Of a stretch of DNA of 64,000 bases, positions 7,463-18,959 are shown piece after piece. Made by a program: the position numbers and the translations under genes. The notes under the pieces were generated by a model. It was not told the origin of the DNA. It did no database searches and worked only from the letters and a program-made list of their open reading frames with translations. Every line of letters begins with the position of its first letter. Position 1 is the stretch's first letter. Source of the DNA: Cellvibrionaceae bacterium AOL6 (lineage in GTDB: Bacteria > Pseudomonadota > Gammaproteobacteria > Pseudomonadales > Cellvibrionaceae); contig NOXC01000013.1 of the NCBI GenBank assembly GCA_003265435.1, forward strand, positions 46,186-110,185, written 5' to 3'.

Positions 7463-10087
7463 TTAGGCCCGCACTTCTTCGATCTCAACCGCTGCGATTC
7501 GGGCGCCTTCTTCGGCCCCTTTCACGAAGCTTTCGATCTGATCAAAGTTCATGTAGCGGAAGATCTCTCCGGACATGCTATTGATCTTGCTCGCGTACTC
7601 CATGTACTCCGCTGGGGTGGGCAGTTTGCCTAGGATGCCACCAACCGCAGCCAGCTCGGCAGAAGTCAGGTAGACATTTGCACCGTTACCGAGGCGGTTA
7701 GGGAAGTTTCGCGTTGAGGTCGACAGCACGGTTGCGCCGTCTGCTACACGTGCCTGGTTACCCATACACAATGAGCAACCGGGCATTTCCATACGCGCAC
7801 CCTTGGCGCCAAAGATGTTGTAATAGCCTTCTTCCATCAGGGTGTGGGCATCCATCTTGGTCGGAGGGGAGATCCAGAAGCGGCTCTTCAGTGTGCCAGG
7901 CGTCGACTCGAACAGCTTACCTGCGGCACGGAAGTGGCCGATGTTGGTCATACACGAGCCAATGAACACTTCGTCCACGGTATCGCCCGCCACTTCGGAC
8001 AGCAAACGTGCATCGTCAGGGTCGTTCGGGCAGCACACGATGGGCTCGTTCACTTCTGCCAGGTCGATCTCGATCACGGCCGCGTATTCGGCGTCGGCAT
8101 CGCCCTCGAGTAATTGAGGATCTGCAAGCCATTCTTCCATCTTGCGCGCGCGGCGCTCTAGCGTACGCTTGTCGCCATAACCTTCGGCGATCATCCAGCG
8201 AAGCAGGGTGATGTTGGAGCGAAGGTATTCTGAGATTTCTTCAATACCTTGCTTGATGGTACAACCTGCTGCGGAACGCTCCGCAGACGCATCAGACAGT
8301 TCAAACGCTTGCTCAACGGTCAGACCTTGCAGGCCTTCAATTTCGAGGATACGGCCGGAGAAGATGTTCTTCTTACCTTTCTTCTCGACGGTCAAGAGAC
8401 CTTGTTTGATCGCGTAGTACGGGATCGCATGTACGAGATCTCGTAGGGTAATACCCGGCTGCATCTCGCCTTTAAATCGCACCAATACAGACTCTGGCAT
8501 GTCCAAAGGCATCACACCCGTTGCGGCAGCGAAGGCCACCAGACCGGAGCCTGCAGGGAAGGAGATGCCCATTGGGAAACGTGTGTGGGAGTCGCCACCG
8601 GTGCCGACGGTGTCGGGCAGCAGCATACGGTTCAACCAGCTGTGGATAATGCCGTCGCCGGGACGCAGGGAAACGCCGCCTCGATTCATAATGAAGTCAG
8701 GCAGAGTGTGTTGCGTATCGATGTCGACAGGCTTGGGGTAGGCGGCCGTGTGGCAGAAGGACTGCATCGTTAAGTCGGCAGAGAAACCCAGACAAGCGAG
8801 GTCTTTCAGCTCGTCACGCGTCATCGGGCCAGTGGTGTCCTGGGAACCGACGGTGGTCATTTTGGGCTCACAGTAAGTGCCGGGGCGTACGCCCTGTCCT
8901 TCAGGCAGGCCGCAGGCGCGTCCGACCATCTTTTGCGCAAGGGTGAAGCCCTTACCGGAATCTTCCGGTGAGGAAGGTACGCGGAAGAGTTCGGAGGCAG
9001 GCAGGCCGAGTGACTCACGTGCTTTTTGCGTCAGACCACGACCAATGATCAGATTGATACGGCCACCGGCTTGAACTTCATCGAGCAGCACGTCGGACTT
9101 AAGTGCAAACTCGGAAAGAACATCACCGTTTTCAGCCAGAATTTTGCCGTCGTATGGGCGAATTTCGATGACGTCGCCCATATTCAGGTTGTCAACGTCG
9201 GCTTCGAAGACCAGCGCACCGGCATCTTCCATGGTGTTATAGAAGATAGGAGCGACCTTGCCGCCGATACAGATGCCGCCGCCGCGCTTATTGGGCACAC
9301 CGGAAATGTCGTCGCCGAAGTACCACAGTACGGAGTTCGTCGCGGATTTACGTGATGAGCCGGTACCAACGACATCGCCGACCATCGCGACGGGGTAGCC
9401 TTTGGCTTTAACGGCTTCAATTTGCGCCAGAGGGCCTTTCACACCGGGCTCTTCAGGCTCCAGTCCTTCGCGCGCCATTTTGTACATGGCCAGTGCGTGA
9501 AGGGGGATGTCGGGGCGGCTCCAAGCGTCCTGAGCAGGGGAGAGGTCATCGGTATTGGTTTCACCGGTCACCTTGAATACGGCTACTTTGATCGACTCAG
9601 GCACGGCATCGCGGCCAGTGAACCACTCGCCGTCAGCCCAGCTTTGCATCACGGCTTTGGCGTTTTCATTACCGGATTTGGCCAGCTCTTCGACATCGTG
9701 GAAGGCGTCGAACATCAGCAGTGTGTGCTTGAGTTCGGTTGCGGCGAGTTCGCCAAGTGCGTCGTCAGTCAGCAGGCTGACCAAAGTTTCAATGTTGTAG
9801 CCACCGTGCATGTTGCCGAGCAGAACAACCGCTTGTTTACTGTCCACGAGCGGACAGCTCACTTCGCCTTTGGCAATGTCGCTGAGGAACGCGGCTTTCA
9901 CATAGGCTGCCTCGTCCACACCGGGGGGGACACGATTGCTCAGCAGATCGATCAGCGTCTCTTCTTCACCAGCGGGCGGGTTTTTGAGCAGCTCTACTAG
10001 GGCCGCAACCTGCTCTGAATTTAAGGGTTTGGGGGGAATTCCGAGCGCTTCACGTTCAGCGACGTGGGTACGATAGGCTTCAAGCAC
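7463..10087 (-). CDS. acnB: Aconitate hydratase B / 2-methylisocitrate dehydratase
   Basis: The 874-residue protein aligns end to end with E. coli AcnB (865 residues). It interconverts citrate and isocitrate in the TCA cycle and also dehydrates 2-methylisocitrate. The N-terminal HEAT-like domain begins [15 protein letters not shown]. The swivel domain has [18 protein letters not shown]. The 4Fe-4S ligands are in IGSCMTN and GCSLCMGN near the C-terminus. The start is placed at the GTG at 10087, which follows AGAGGA by 9 nt and matches the E. coli N-terminus; the frame stays open to 10207, but that extension does not resemble the family. The gene is divergent from the DUF1289 gene and ends at a shared terminator. 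Confidence 0.97.
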   Translation of the reverse strand: MLEAYRTHVAEREALGIPPKPLNSEQVAALVELLKNPPAGEEETLIDLLSNRVPPGVDEAAYVKAAFLSDIAKGEVSCPLVDSKQAVVLLGNMHGGYNIETLVSLLTDDALGELAATELKHTLLMFDAFHDVEELAKSGNENAKAVMQSWADGEWFTGRDAVPESIKVAVFKVTGETNTDDLSPAQDAWSRPDIPLHALAMYKMAREGLEPEEPGVKGPLAQIEAVKAKGYPVAMVGDVVGTGSSRKSATNSVLWYFGDDISGVPNKRGGGICIGGKVAPIFYNTMEDAGALVFEADVDNLNMGDVIEIRPYDGKILAENGDVLSEFALKSDVLLDEVQAGGRINLIIGRGLTQKARESLGLPASELFRVPSSPEDSGKGFTLAQKMVGRACGLPEGQGVRPGTYCEPKMTTVGSQDTTGPMTRDELKDLACLGFSADLTMQSFCHTAAYPKPVDIDTQHTLPDFIMNRGGVSLRPGDGIIHSWLNRMLLPDTVGTGGDSHTRFPMGISFPAGSGLVAFAAATGVMPLDMPESVLVRFKGEMQPGITLRDLVHAIPYYAIKQGLLTVEKKGKKNIFSGRILEIEGLQGLTVEQAFELSDASAERSAAGCTIKQGIEEISEYLRSNITLLRWMIAEGYGDKRTLERRARKMEEWLADPQLLEGDADAEYAAVIEIDLAEVNEPIVCCPNDPDDARLLSEVAGDTVDEVFIGSCMTNIGHFRAAGKLFESTPGTLKSRFWISPPTKMDAHTLMEEGYYNIFGAKGARMEMPGCSLCMGNQARVADGATVLSTSTRNFPNRLGNGANVYLTSAELAAVGGILGKLPTPAEYMEYASKINSMSGEIFRYMNFDQIESFVKGAEEGARIAAVEIEEVRA

Positions 10088-10339
10088 GATAGTCCATCCT
10101 CTAAAGTCGGGTTTTTGGTTACTCAGCAAGCAGGATCGCTGCCAACTGAGGCTATCAACCGCCGTGGTTGATGCGCTAGCACGGTGGCCAGCGAGTTTGG
10201 GGCGCAAATTTTATCTTATTCTGGCTAAATAGTTAAGGAAGCGTCGCGTTCGTTGGGGTCAATATGAAATTGCCCCTTGGGTCACTGGGGGCAAAAAGGG
10301 TAAAATTCCGCGCTTTTCACAGACCAGCGCTGAAATCGG

Positions 10340-10804
10340 ATGCAAAGACAGAAAACCCGCTCTCCGTGTATTGGAGTTTGCTCTACGGGTATCGGCGATT
10401 CAGTTTGCCGAGGCTGTAAGCGGTATTCCCATGAGGTGATTGACTGGAATGGGTATTCCGAAGCTCAACGCCTGGCCATCGTTAAGCGGCTCTCGTTGTT
10501 GGTACAGCATGTTGCGGAGCCGATGATCGAAATCCATGACACGGCGCAACTTCAATTAGGCCTGCAACAGCACCAGATTCGCTTTGATCCCAATGCCGGG
10601 CCCTATCTGTGGCTACTGGAGTTGCTCAAAGTGGGGGCAGGCACCTTACCGAGTCTGGAGCGCTTTGGTTGTCGTTTGCGCCCAGCAGCCCAAGGGCGAA
10701 GCTTGATCGAGCTGAAGGCGCAGATAGATCATGACTTTTACATCCTCTCCACCGTGCACTATGAACGGTATTTCAGACATTCACCCGCTGAGGTGGATCA
10801 GTGA
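10340..10804 (+). CDS. DUF1289 domain protein (YdhL-like, Cys-rich N-terminus)
   Basis: The 154-residue protein starts with the DUF1289 motif: Cys10, Cys14, Cys23 and Cys26 in SPCIGVC and SVCRGCKR, followed by W-x-G-Y-S (DWNGYSEAQR). The family is proposed to bind an Fe-S cluster or zinc, with no firm role. The C-terminal 100 residues form a separate, largely helical region with no motif I recognise. Its DNA is divergent from acnB, with 252 bp between them. The gene lies 64 bp upstream of miaE on the same strand and could share its transcript. Confidence 0.8.
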   Translation: MQRQKTRSPCIGVCSTGIGDSVCRGCKRYSHEVIDWNGYSEAQRLAIVKRLSLLVQHVAEPMIEIHDTAQLQLGLQQHQIRFDPNAGPYLWLLELLKVGAGTLPSLERFGCRLRPAAQGRSLIELKAQIDHDFYILSTVHYERYFRHSPAEVDQ

Positions 10805-10868
10805 CCTTGTTTTCTCAGATTTTTGACGCGAGGCGGCGCCATCGTCGTGCGTCCGGAGCCAACGCGCC

Positions 10869-11471
10869 ATGAGCACAGAAGCGATACACCAGTTCTTGCA
10901 TTGCCACACCCCGGACGCCTGGGTGGAGTGGGCATGCCGCGAGCCTGAGCTGATGTTGATTGATCATGCCAATTGCGAGAAGAAAGCTGCAGGGACGGCG
11001 CTGAATCTCATGTATCGGTATATCGATGACTTTGAGTTGTTGAACAAAATGTCGCGCCTCGCACGTGAAGAGCTGCGCCATTTTGAGCAGGTGATCGCGA
11101 TTATGGAAGCACGCGGCATAGAGTACCGACCTGTATCCGCCTCCCGCTACGCCGCGGAAATGCGTAAGCCGGTGCGCACCTTCGAGCCCGCGAGGTTGGT
11201 CGATACGCTTATCGTTGGTGCGATTATCGAAGCGCGTTCCTGTGAGCGATTCGAGAAGTTGGCGCCGTTCTTGGATGACGAATTGCAAAAGTTCTATCGC
11301 TCACTCCTTAAATCGGAAGCGCGGCACTTTGAAGACTACCTCAAACTGGCACAAAAGGCGGCTGGCGAAGAGGCGATCAACGCACGCGTACAGTTTTTTC
11401 TGGAGCTTGAAGCGTCGTTGGTCGAGAGTGGCGATGACGATTTTCGCTTCCACTCCGGTGTGCCCGCCTGA
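10869..11471 (+). CDS. miaE: tRNA 2-methylthio-N6-isopentenyladenosine-37 hydroxylase
   Basis: This 200-residue ferritin-like di-iron monooxygenase hydroxylates the isopentenyl group of ms2i6A37 in tRNAs that read UNN codons. The carboxylate/His ligands are visible as DHANCEKKAAG (first Glu), REELRHFEQ (ExxH), IIEARSCERF (Glu) and KSEARHFEDY (second ExxH), in family order. The length equals that of other bacterial MiaE proteins. The gene ends 10 bp from the stop of the convergent GGDEF/EAL gene. The substrate-forming enzymes MiaA and MiaB are not in the window. Confidence 0.93.
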   Translation: MSTEAIHQFLHCHTPDAWVEWACREPELMLIDHANCEKKAAGTALNLMYRYIDDFELLNKMSRLAREELRHFEQVIAIMEARGIEYRPVSASRYAAEMRKPVRTFEPARLVDTLIVGAIIEARSCERFEKLAPFLDDELQKFYRSLLKSEARHFEDYLKLAQKAAGEEAINARVQFFLELEASLVESGDDDFRFHSGVPA

Positions 11472-11481
11472 TTTCAGCGGC

Positions 11482-14265
11482 CTAGAATGGGCCGGAGTGG
11501 TTGGATACCCGCCTGTTTTTCAGTTGTCGAGATGCGGGCTCCAGCAGGAGTTTTTCCGCCTCTTCCTTGCTCAGCGGTGGGGCAAAATAATAGCCTTGAG
11601 CAAAGTCGCATCCGAGGGTCTGTAATGCCTCGAGTTGAGATTCCGTCTCTACCCCTTCAGCGACGACTGTCAAATTCAAGTTATGGGCAAGGTGAGTGAT
11701 CGCGCGAACGATTTCGATGCTGTCTTCTTCACAATTGATGTTGGCGATGAACGATCGATCGATTTTAATGCAATCAATCGGAAACTGATGAAGGTAGCTC
11801 AGGGACGAATATCCGGTACCGAAATCATCGACCAGTAACTCACATCCGCAATCTCTCAGTTTTTGTAATTGTTCACGTATATTGATGGAATTCTCAATCA
11901 TTGAGGTTTCCGTCATCTCAACCTTTAAGCGATTTTGAGCCACTGCGTGGCGGGCGAGGGCGTCGGCAATTTCGTCAGCAATTTGTGCTTTTTCGAACTG
12001 CTTGCCTGAGACATTGATACTGAGCCCGACGTGACCATACCCGAGTTCGTTCCAGGCGGCGAGGCGTTCGCAGGCCTGGTCGACAACCCAATTCCCGAGT
12101 GACAAAATCACGCCCGATTCCTCGGCAAGCGGAATAAAGTCTGCCGGTGAAACTAGAATCGAGGGGCTTTTACGCCATCGAATCAAGGCTTCGAAATACA
12201 CTGGCAACCCGGTTTTAAGGTCGATAATGGGCTGGTAGTACAGCTCCAGTGTTTGCCTGCGTATCGCCAGGCGTAACTCCGTTTCAATCTCCAATACTTG
12301 TTGCGCGCGCTCATGCATGCTGCGATCAAAAAAGACGTGGCTGGAGTGGACTTCGCGCTTCGCGTGATACATCGCGATCCCTGCATCGCGCAATACATGC
12401 TCGGCTTTTTCGTAGTGCATTCCCGCGATCACTGCCCCAATGCTGGTGCTGCAGACAGTTTCATGGTTGTCCATCACCAGTGGGGCTTCGATGCAACTTT
12501 GAATTTCTTTGATTGCCACGCTTACTTCATGCTGTTCTCGAATATCATCGAGAAAAACAGCAAATTCATCGCCGCTGATTCGCGCGGCCATATTTGTGGT
12601 GTCCAGGCTTTTTCGTAGCCGCTTGGACATCTCAAGCAGGAGCTGATCGCCGAAAAGTTGCCCGAGGCTGTCGTTGAAGACCTTGAACCGATCGATATTG
12701 ATCATCAGTACTGCGCAGCGGTGATATTGGTCTCGGCTAGACCGTGACAGGCTCGCTTCTATTCGGTCGGCAAAGCGTGCTCGGTTTGGGAGGCCCGTTA
12801 ACTGATCGTGGTAGGCCTGGTATTTCAAGCGGGCTTCGGACGTTTTACGCTCGGTAATGTCGAACGCACTTGCCAGCCAGCAAGGCACGCCGCTGTAACG
12901 TGATCGTGTGGCGGTGATGTACAGCCAACGAGATTCGCCATCCTCGGTAAAAATTTCGACCTCGGATTTTTCGCTGATGCCCTGCGCGTCGGGCGTGCGC
13001 TCGTGTTGTGCGGCCAGGCGGTGGTTGAACTCAAAGTGTCGGCCAAACACAGCGGCAACGGGCGTTTCCAGTAGCGCTTCACTGTTCATGCCGACCAAGG
13101 CCTCAAGCGCGGGGTTGGTGTACAAAAATGTATCGTCGAAGGCGAAAATCGCGGCGTCGCTGTTTTCTGTCAGTGTTTTGAATCGCTGCTCGCTCTCGTT
13201 GAGCGCGGCCAGCGTCATTTCTTTCTCGATTTTCTCAACGTATTGCGAGTAGATGTCGGCGAGAGAGGCGATGAACGTTTGTTCGTTGCTGTTCCAAAGG
13301 CCGCGCGCGAAGGTGTTCTCGACGCGGATAACACCAATGACTTCGCCTTCAAAGCGGATGGGCGCTTCCAGTATGGATTGGGCCTGGCGATAAAACACCG
13401 CGTCGTGTTCCACGTGCAGACTGTGCGCGACCGATGCCCGGTTGTGTATCGCAGTGACTCGGCCCCGGCCGAGTTGTTCAAAATAGCGCTCGGCATTGGC
13501 GCGATGCAATAAGCCCTGATGCACTCGCTGGTTACGCGGCCCGTGATAGACCACCTCAGGTACCAGTGCCCGGCGCTCCTCTTCAAATAGCCACAGACTG
13601 CCCATTTCGGCGCCCAATGCGGTTTTTGCCGCGTGGACAATGGGGCTCTGCAGTTCTCGCAGATTGCCGGCGAGGTTCAGCGTGCGTTGCAAACTGACCA
13701 GGATGGCATTAAAGCTCTCCAGTTGTTCGATTGAATGCAGGTAGTGTTGGGTTTCCTGGGTGGCGGCTTGTTGGCGTTGACCAAGCAGCAAGGTCCCGAA
13801 TTCGTCCGTATGTAAGAGGGAGCACGTAAAGACAGAGCTTGGCTCTCCTCCAGGCTGCGTCATGCCGTGCCCGAGGTCGAGTTCAAAGCTAGCCTCACCT
13901 TGCGAGCCTCGATTTTGCAGTTCCGATGTGATCTGTTTGCGCGCAGGCTCCGCAAAATAGTGATCCAGAGGCCCGCCGTCAGCCTGACTGCCGGGGAATA
14001 GGCTTTGGCTATCCGCTGAAACATGGAACCACAGCACATGGTTGGTTTCGGAGATTTGGAAGGCGAAATCATTTTGTGTGCGCAGGATGCTGCGCAAGTC
14101 GGAGTGGATGACGCGCGCGGCATACACACGCTGTGCCGACTGGAAATCCGCAGCGTCCTGAAGAAGTTTACTCAGCGCAAGACAGATTGTCTCGCGGTCT
14201 TTCAGCGTTGTCAGACCGTACTCGTCGAGCTTGTCTGAGATAAACGCTGATAATTCGATATCCAA
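11482..14265 (-). CDS. Cyclic-di-GMP signalling protein: GAF-PAS-GGDEF-EAL
   Basis: The 927-residue cytoplasmic protein has an uncharacterised N-terminus, a GAF domain (about 200-350), a coiled linker, a PAS domain (about 360-480), a GGDEF domain (about 490-650) and an EAL domain (about 665-915). The EAL domain is complete: FEALIRW, the DDFGTGYSSL loop and VVAEGVE, so phosphodiesterase activity is likely. The cyclase signature is SGDEF instead of GGDEF, a substitution found in both active and inactive cyclases. The start is a TTG at 14265 without a strong ribosome site; an in-frame stop lies shortly upstream and no ATG is available. There is no transmembrane segment, so the input is probably soluble. 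Confidence 0.92.
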   Translation of the reverse strand: MDIELSAFISDKLDEYGLTTLKDRETICLALSKLLQDAADFQSAQRVYAARVIHSDLRSILRTQNDFAFQISETNHVLWFHVSADSQSLFPGSQADGGPLDHYFAEPARKQITSELQNRGSQGEASFELDLGHGMTQPGGEPSSVFTCSLLHTDEFGTLLLGQRQQAATQETQHYLHSIEQLESFNAILVSLQRTLNLAGNLRELQSPIVHAAKTALGAEMGSLWLFEEERRALVPEVVYHGPRNQRVHQGLLHRANAERYFEQLGRGRVTAIHNRASVAHSLHVEHDAVFYRQAQSILEAPIRFEGEVIGVIRVENTFARGLWNSNEQTFIASLADIYSQYVEKIEKEMTLAALNESEQRFKTLTENSDAAIFAFDDTFLYTNPALEALVGMNSEALLETPVAAVFGRHFEFNHRLAAQHERTPDAQGISEKSEVEIFTEDGESRWLYITATRSRYSGVPCWLASAFDITERKTSEARLKYQAYHDQLTGLPNRARFADRIEASLSRSSRDQYHRCAVLMINIDRFKVFNDSLGQLFGDQLLLEMSKRLRKSLDTTNMAARISGDEFAVFLDDIREQHEVSVAIKEIQSCIEAPLVMDNHETVCSTSIGAVIAGMHYEKAEHVLRDAGIAMYHAKREVHSSHVFFDRSMHERAQQVLEIETELRLAIRRQTLELYYQPIIDLKTGLPVYFEALIRWRKSPSILVSPADFIPLAEESGVILSLGNWVVDQACERLAAWNELGYGHVGLSINVSGKQFEKAQIADEIADALARHAVAQNRLKVEMTETSMIENSINIREQLQKLRDCGCELLVDDFGTGYSSLSYLHQFPIDCIKIDRSFIANINCEEDSIEIVRAITHLAHNLNLTVVAEGVETESQLEALQTLGCDFAQGYYFAPPLSKEEAEKLLLEPASRQLKNRRVSNHSGPF

Positions 14266-14493
14266 AACTACTACCCGTTCATCACATGCACTGAAATTGC
14301 GTCAGGAATTCTGCCGTGATGTTTGTTGTTATTCTTTATGTGCCCGGCATTGAGGCTATTAACGCATGCTTTGTGGCCTGTGAGGTGTGCGGCTCTTCAC
14401 ATGCAGCGCTAAATGTATTGTAAAAAAGCGAAAGGCGCCAGCGATTTTGGTGCGGTGGTTACCCAAGGCCCACGTGGCGCGGGCTCAGGGGCG

Positions 14494-15201
14494 TCAGAGC
14501 GGGAATTCGACGAGTTCTAGCGTTTCGTCGGTGGCTTTCAGGTACCAGCCCGTGTCGTGCCAGTCACCGAGTACGATGCGTTCGCCGTGCGGGTGAGGGT
14601 GTCGCTGAGGTCGATGCGTGTGACCGTGAATCACAGTGTCGACCTCGTGACGTTCAAACAAAGCCGAGACTTCTTCGGGCGTGACATCCATGATGTCTTC
14701 CGCCTTGTTGCTGTTCATGTGTTTGCTCTGTGCGCGAAGCTGAGCGGCCATGACGCGACGTTGTTCAAGCGGGAGAGATAGAATCTGTTGCTGAAACAGA
14801 GGGTTACGCGCTTGAGCTCGAAAAGCCATGTACTCTTGATCGCGCGTACAGAGGCTGTCGCCGTGCAGTACCACCGCGCGCAGACCTTGATCTTCTACGA
14901 GATGTTCCTCGGGGAGGAGGGTGGCGCCGGTTTCTTCGGCGAAGCGGTCTCCAATGAGAAAATCCCGGTTACCATGCTGAAAAAACAGGGCGATGCCTTG
15001 CTCTGTTAAGGCACGCAGCTCGTCGATGATGTTGCGGTAGTAAGGCGCATCTTCATCGTCACCAATCCAGGCGTCAAAAAAGTCGCCCAAGATGTACAGG
15101 CTGTCTTGCGGTGTCAGTTCGGTAAGGAAGGCTTTGAAACCCGCCGTGACGGTTGGCACAGACGGGCTCAAATGCAGATCTGAAATAAAGTAAAGCGCCA
15201 C
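14494..15201 (-). CDS. lpxH: UDP-2,3-diacylglucosamine diphosphatase
   Basis: The 235-residue calcineurin-like phosphoesterase makes lipid X from UDP-2,3-diacylglucosamine in lipid A synthesis. The metal motifs appear in order: SDLHL at the N-terminus, GDFFDAWIGDD, GNRDFL, LHGDSL and HGHTHRP. It follows ppiB with a 3-bp gap on the same strand, the usual ppiB-lpxH operon of gammaproteobacteria. LpxK of the same pathway is encoded at 44061-45092. Confidence 0.96.
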   Translation of the reverse strand: MALYFISDLHLSPSVPTVTAGFKAFLTELTPQDSLYILGDFFDAWIGDDEDAPYYRNIIDELRALTEQGIALFFQHGNRDFLIGDRFAEETGATLLPEEHLVEDQGLRAVVLHGDSLCTRDQEYMAFRAQARNPLFQQQILSLPLEQRRVMAAQLRAQSKHMNSNKAEDIMDVTPEEVSALFERHEVDTVIHGHTHRPQRHPHPHGERIVLGDWHDTGWYLKATDETLELVEFPL

Positions 15202-15204
15202 AAA

Positions 15205-15699
15205 TCAGCTCGCGACGGAGACTTTATCGATAATGACGGGCTCGGCAGGCACATCCTGGTGACCGTTGCGCGTGGTGGTGGCCACGCCCTTGATTTTATT
15301 CACTACATCCATGCCATCGGTCACTTTACCGAAGACGCAGTAGCCCCAGCCTTGCATGTCCTTGCTGCGGAAGTTCAGGAAGTCATTGTCTTTGACGTTG
15401 ATGAAAAATTGCGCACTCGCGCTATGGGGGTCCATGGTGCGCGCCATCGCCAGCGTACCGACGGTGTTTTTCAGGCCGTTGTCCGCTTCGTTTTCAATGG
15501 GTTCGCGCGTTTCTTTCTGGTTCATTTCCATATCAAAGCCGCCGCCCTGAATCATGAAACCATCTATCACTCGGTGGAAAATGGTGCCGTCGTAGTGGCC
15601 GTCCTCGGCGTATTGTTTGAAGTTCGCAGCAGTCACCGGCGCCTTGTCAAAATCCAGTTCGATCGTGATATCGCCAAAGTTTGTGTGAAAGGTGATCAT
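15205..15699 (-). CDS. ppiB: Cytoplasmic peptidyl-prolyl cis-trans isomerase B (cyclophilin)
   Basis: This 164-residue cyclophilin has no signal peptide. It shows the core [13 protein letters not shown], the [18 protein letters not shown] block with the QFFIN active-site segment, and WGYCVFGKV. It catalyses proline isomerisation during folding. It is the first gene of the ppiB-lpxH pair and is divergent from glnS across a short promoter region. Confidence 0.96.
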   Translation of the reverse strand: MITFHTNFGDITIELDFDKAPVTAANFKQYAEDGHYDGTIFHRVIDGFMIQGGGFDMEMNQKETREPIENEADNGLKNTVGTLAMARTMDPHSASAQFFINVKDNDFLNFRSKDMQGWGYCVFGKVTDGMDVVNKIKGVATTTRNGHQDVPAEPVIIDKVSVAS

Positions 15700-15825
15700 T
15701 TTTTATTCCGTTTGTCATGAATGTAGTGCGTGACCCTATGCGGGCGACAACAGGCCGCTATAATACGCGGTTTCTTCGGGAGTGCCAAAAGCACTTTCGC
15801 TATTAAAATGCCGTTGACCAAGACT

Positions 15826-17478
15826 ATGACTGAGCCCGCCAAACCCCTGAATTTCATTGAACAGATCATTAAAAAAGATCTGGAAGAAAAGCGCGTCAAT
15901 AAGGTCGTGACGCGTTTCCCGCCAGAGCCAAATGGCTACCTGCACATTGGTCATGCAAAATCGATTTGCTTGAATTTCGGTCTTGCTGAAACCTTTGGAG
16001 GCGACTGCCACCTGCGCTTCGATGACACCAATCCCGTCAAGGAAGATATGGAGTACGTCGAGGCCATCAAGCGTGACGTTCAGTGGCTCGGCTTCCAATG
16101 GGCTGGCGAGGTACGCTACGCGAGCAATTATTTCGATACGCTCTATGAGTGGGCCCTCCATCTGATTCGGGCAGGTAAAGCTTACGTCTGCGATCTGAAT
16201 GCAGACGAGGCTCGAGAATATCGCGGCACATTGACTGAACCGGGGCGTCCCTCACCTTATCGCGAGCGCAGCGTCGACGAGAACCTTGCGTTGTTCGAAG
16301 CGATGCGGGCAGGGGAGTGCGAAGAGGGTTCACGCAGCCTGCGCGCCAAGATTGACATGGCCAGCGGCAATATCAACTTGCGCGACCCCGTGCTGTACCG
16401 CATCCGCAAGCAGCATCATCACCAAACCGGTGATCGCTGGTGTATCTACCCTTCCTATGATTTTGCGCATGGTCAGGGTGATGCGATTGAAGGCATCACG
16501 CACTCCGTGTGTACCTTGGAGTTTGCCGACCATCAACCGCTGTATAACTGGTTCATCGAGAATCTGCCTGTACCGGCCAAGCCGCGCCAGTACGAGTTCG
16601 GGCGCCTGAACTTGAATTACACCATCACGTCAAAACGCAAGCTCAAACAGTTGGTGGATGAAGGCTTCGTTGACGGCTGGGATGACCCGCGTATGCCGAC
16701 CATTGCCGGTTTTCGACGACGGGGTTACACCCCGGCGAGTCTGCGACGATTCTGCGAAATGATCGGGGTCACCCGTTCCGATGGCGTGGTGGATGTCGGC
16801 ATGCTGGAGCACGCGATACGCGATGACTTGGACAAAAATGCACCGCGTGCCATGTGCGTGCTCTCGCCACTGAAAGTGGTACTGACAAACTATCCCGAAG
16901 GGCAAACGGAGTCGCTGACGGTGCCGGGCTCACCGAATCGCGAAGACCTCCCGGATCGCACATTGCCTTTCGGTAGGGAAATCTATATCGATCGCGATGA
17001 TTTCCGAGAGGAAGCCAACAAAAAGTACAAGCGCTTGGTGCTCGGTAAACGAGTGCGTTTGCGTGGCGCCTATGTGATCGAAGCGGATGAGGTTGTAAAA
17101 GGGGATGATGGGGAAATCGCCTTGGTGAAAGCGCGGTATATCGAAGGCACGCTGGGTGAAAACCCGGAAGATGGCATCAAGCCGAAGGGCGTGATCCAGT
17201 GGGTTGCGGCCCACGAACACGCGCGCTTCGAAGTGCGCCTCTATGAACGGCTGTTCAATGACCCTGAACCAGATGCGGGAGACAAGCACTTCCTCGACAG
17301 CATCAACCCAGAGAGTTTGACTGTGGTACCGGATTGCCTGGGCGAGATTGGTTTGAACAATGCCGATGTCGGAGCAGGCTATCAGTTTGAGCGCATTGGC
17401 TATTTCTGTCGCGACAGTCGCGCCGAGAACCTGGTGTTTAACCAGACCATTTCACTTAAAGATTCATTTAACAAATAA
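15826..17478 (+). CDS. glnS: Glutaminyl-tRNA synthetase
   Basis: The 550-residue class I synthetase charges tRNA-Gln. It has the HIGH box in [15 protein letters not shown] and the KMSKS-type loop in [11 protein letters not shown]. The second half contains the two anticodon-binding beta-barrels. The ATG at 15826 is chosen because it gives the family N-terminus [14 protein letters not shown]; another ATG at 15808 is possible and neither has a clear Shine-Dalgarno site. It is followed 21 bp later by cysS, so the two synthetases probably form one transcript. A dedicated GlnS means this lineage does not rely on the amidotransferase route for Gln-tRNA. Confidence 0.97.
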   Translation: MTEPAKPLNFIEQIIKKDLEEKRVNKVVTRFPPEPNGYLHIGHAKSICLNFGLAETFGGDCHLRFDDTNPVKEDMEYVEAIKRDVQWLGFQWAGEVRYASNYFDTLYEWALHLIRAGKAYVCDLNADEAREYRGTLTEPGRPSPYRERSVDENLALFEAMRAGECEEGSRSLRAKIDMASGNINLRDPVLYRIRKQHHHQTGDRWCIYPSYDFAHGQGDAIEGITHSVCTLEFADHQPLYNWFIENLPVPAKPRQYEFGRLNLNYTITSKRKLKQLVDEGFVDGWDDPRMPTIAGFRRRGYTPASLRRFCEMIGVTRSDGVVDVGMLEHAIRDDLDKNAPRAMCVLSPLKVVLTNYPEGQTESLTVPGSPNREDLPDRTLPFGREIYIDRDDFREEANKKYKRLVLGKRVRLRGAYVIEADEVVKGDDGEIALVKARYIEGTLGENPEDGIKPKGVIQWVAAHEHARFEVRLYERLFNDPEPDAGDKHFLDSINPESLTVVPDCLGEIGLNNADVGAGYQFERIGYFCRDSRAENLVFNQTISLKDSFNK

Positions 17479-17499
17479 GGCTGAGCACGCGCTGTTATC

Positions 17500-18867
17500 A
17501 TGAGCGAACTGACCCTATACAACACGGCGACCCGCCAGAAAGAAGCTTTTGAACCCATCGATCCGGCGCATATTCGTATGTACGTCTGTGGTCCTACCGT
17601 GTACAACCTTGTTCATATCGGGAATGCACGGCCCGCGGTGGTGTTCGATCTGCTCGCACGTGTCTTGCGCAGCCTGTACCCGAAAGTGACCTACGCGCGC
17701 AATATCACCGACATTGACGACAAAATCATGAAAGCCGCACGGGAACAGGGGCGGGAGATTGACGCTATTACCGCCGAATTTACGCAAGCGTACATCGACG
17801 ACATGGCGGCGCTTGGTGTAGCGGAACCCGATCTGGCACCACGCGCAACCGACCACATTCACCCAATGCAAAGCATGATTGCCGAACTGATTGTGAAGGG
17901 GCATGCCTACGAAGCCGAAGGGCATGTACTCTTCGACGTGAAAAGCATGAGTGATTACGGTGCGCTGTCAAACCGCAGTTTGGAAGACATGCTTGATGGC
18001 GCGCGGGTCGAAGTGGCACCGTACAAACGCTACGCCGGTGACTTTGTGCTGTGGAAACCGTCTGCGGAGGATGAGCCCGGCTGGGATAGCGATTGGGGTC
18101 GAGGGCGTCCCGGTTGGCATTTGGAATGCTCTGCGATGATCGCCGAGCATCTTGGGCCCAGTATCGATATTCACGGAGGGGGGCGCGATCTGATTTTTCC
18201 TCATCATGAAAACGAACGCGCGCAAAGTCAGTGCAGCCATGGCGGTGCACAGTTTGTGAAGTATTGGATGCACAACGGCTACATCAATATTGATGGCGAA
18301 AAAATGAGCAAGTCGCTCGGCAATTTTCGCACGGTGCGCGATTTACTCGGGCAGTTTCCCGGCGAAGTTATTCGCTACGCTTTGCTCTCCGCACATTATC
18401 GTTCCGAGTTAGACTTCTCTGCGGCCTTACTTGAACAAAGTAAAGCGTCGTTGGACGGTTTGTACACGGCGCTGCGCCAAACCGCTGCGCTGCCCGAGCA
18501 GGCCGTAGACATACGCGAATCGGCCGGGTTTAAAGCCTTGATGGACGACCTCAATTCTGCGCTTGCGATCAGCGAGTTACATGCACTTGCGAAAAGCCTG
18601 AATCGTGCCGGTGAGGCCGCGAGCCCAGAGCAGCGCGCTGAGTTGCTTGCGCTCGGGAAAATGCTCGGACTACTGCAAAGTGACCCCGAAGCCTGGTTTA
18701 AGGGAGAGGGTGAGGATGATGCAGAGGTAGATGCCTTGGTACAAGAGCGTATTCAGGCTAAGCTGGATAAAAACTATGCGCGCGCGGACGAGATTCGCAA
18801 GAGTCTACAGGGTCGCGGCATCGTGTTGGAAGACAGCAAGGATGGCACCACCTGGCGTCGCGCTTGA
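17500..18867 (+). CDS. cysS: Cysteinyl-tRNA synthetase
   Basis: The 455-residue class I synthetase shows the zinc-binding and HIGH region [19 protein letters not shown], the second zinc ligands in GWHLECSAM and HHENERAQS, and KMSKSLGNF. It charges tRNA-Cys, whose gene lies at 52080. The length is normal. It lies directly behind glnS. Confidence 0.97.
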   Translation: MSELTLYNTATRQKEAFEPIDPAHIRMYVCGPTVYNLVHIGNARPAVVFDLLARVLRSLYPKVTYARNITDIDDKIMKAAREQGREIDAITAEFTQAYIDDMAALGVAEPDLAPRATDHIHPMQSMIAELIVKGHAYEAEGHVLFDVKSMSDYGALSNRSLEDMLDGARVEVAPYKRYAGDFVLWKPSAEDEPGWDSDWGRGRPGWHLECSAMIAEHLGPSIDIHGGGRDLIFPHHENERAQSQCSHGGAQFVKYWMHNGYINIDGEKMSKSLGNFRTVRDLLGQFPGEVIRYALLSAHYRSELDFSAALLEQSKASLDGLYTALRQTAALPEQAVDIRESAGFKALMDDLNSALAISELHALAKSLNRAGEAASPEQRAELLALGKMLGLLQSDPEAWFKGEGEDDAEVDALVQERIQAKLDKNYARADEIRKSLQGRGIVLEDSKDGTTWRRA

Positions 18868-18909
18868 GCCCCTTGATCACAGAAATATTCCCCCCATTTT
18901 TACGTCGGC

Positions 18910-18931
18910 GGCGATCACGTCTGTGATCGCC
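18910..18931 (+). other. Perfect hairpin between cysS and the ion channel gene
   Basis: GGCGATCAC, loop GTCT, GTGATCGCC form a 9-bp perfect stem with a 4-nt loop, 43 bp after the cysS stop. No T run follows, so it is not a classic terminator; it may be an mRNA 3' stabiliser or a protein-binding dyad. Confidence 0.35.
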
Positions 18932-18959
18932 CGATTCCACTCTTTACGAGATTATCCCT

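Noticed and set aside
9422..10000. 192-codon open frame on the plus strand
   Set aside because: It is entirely antisense to acnB and its translation has no family features.
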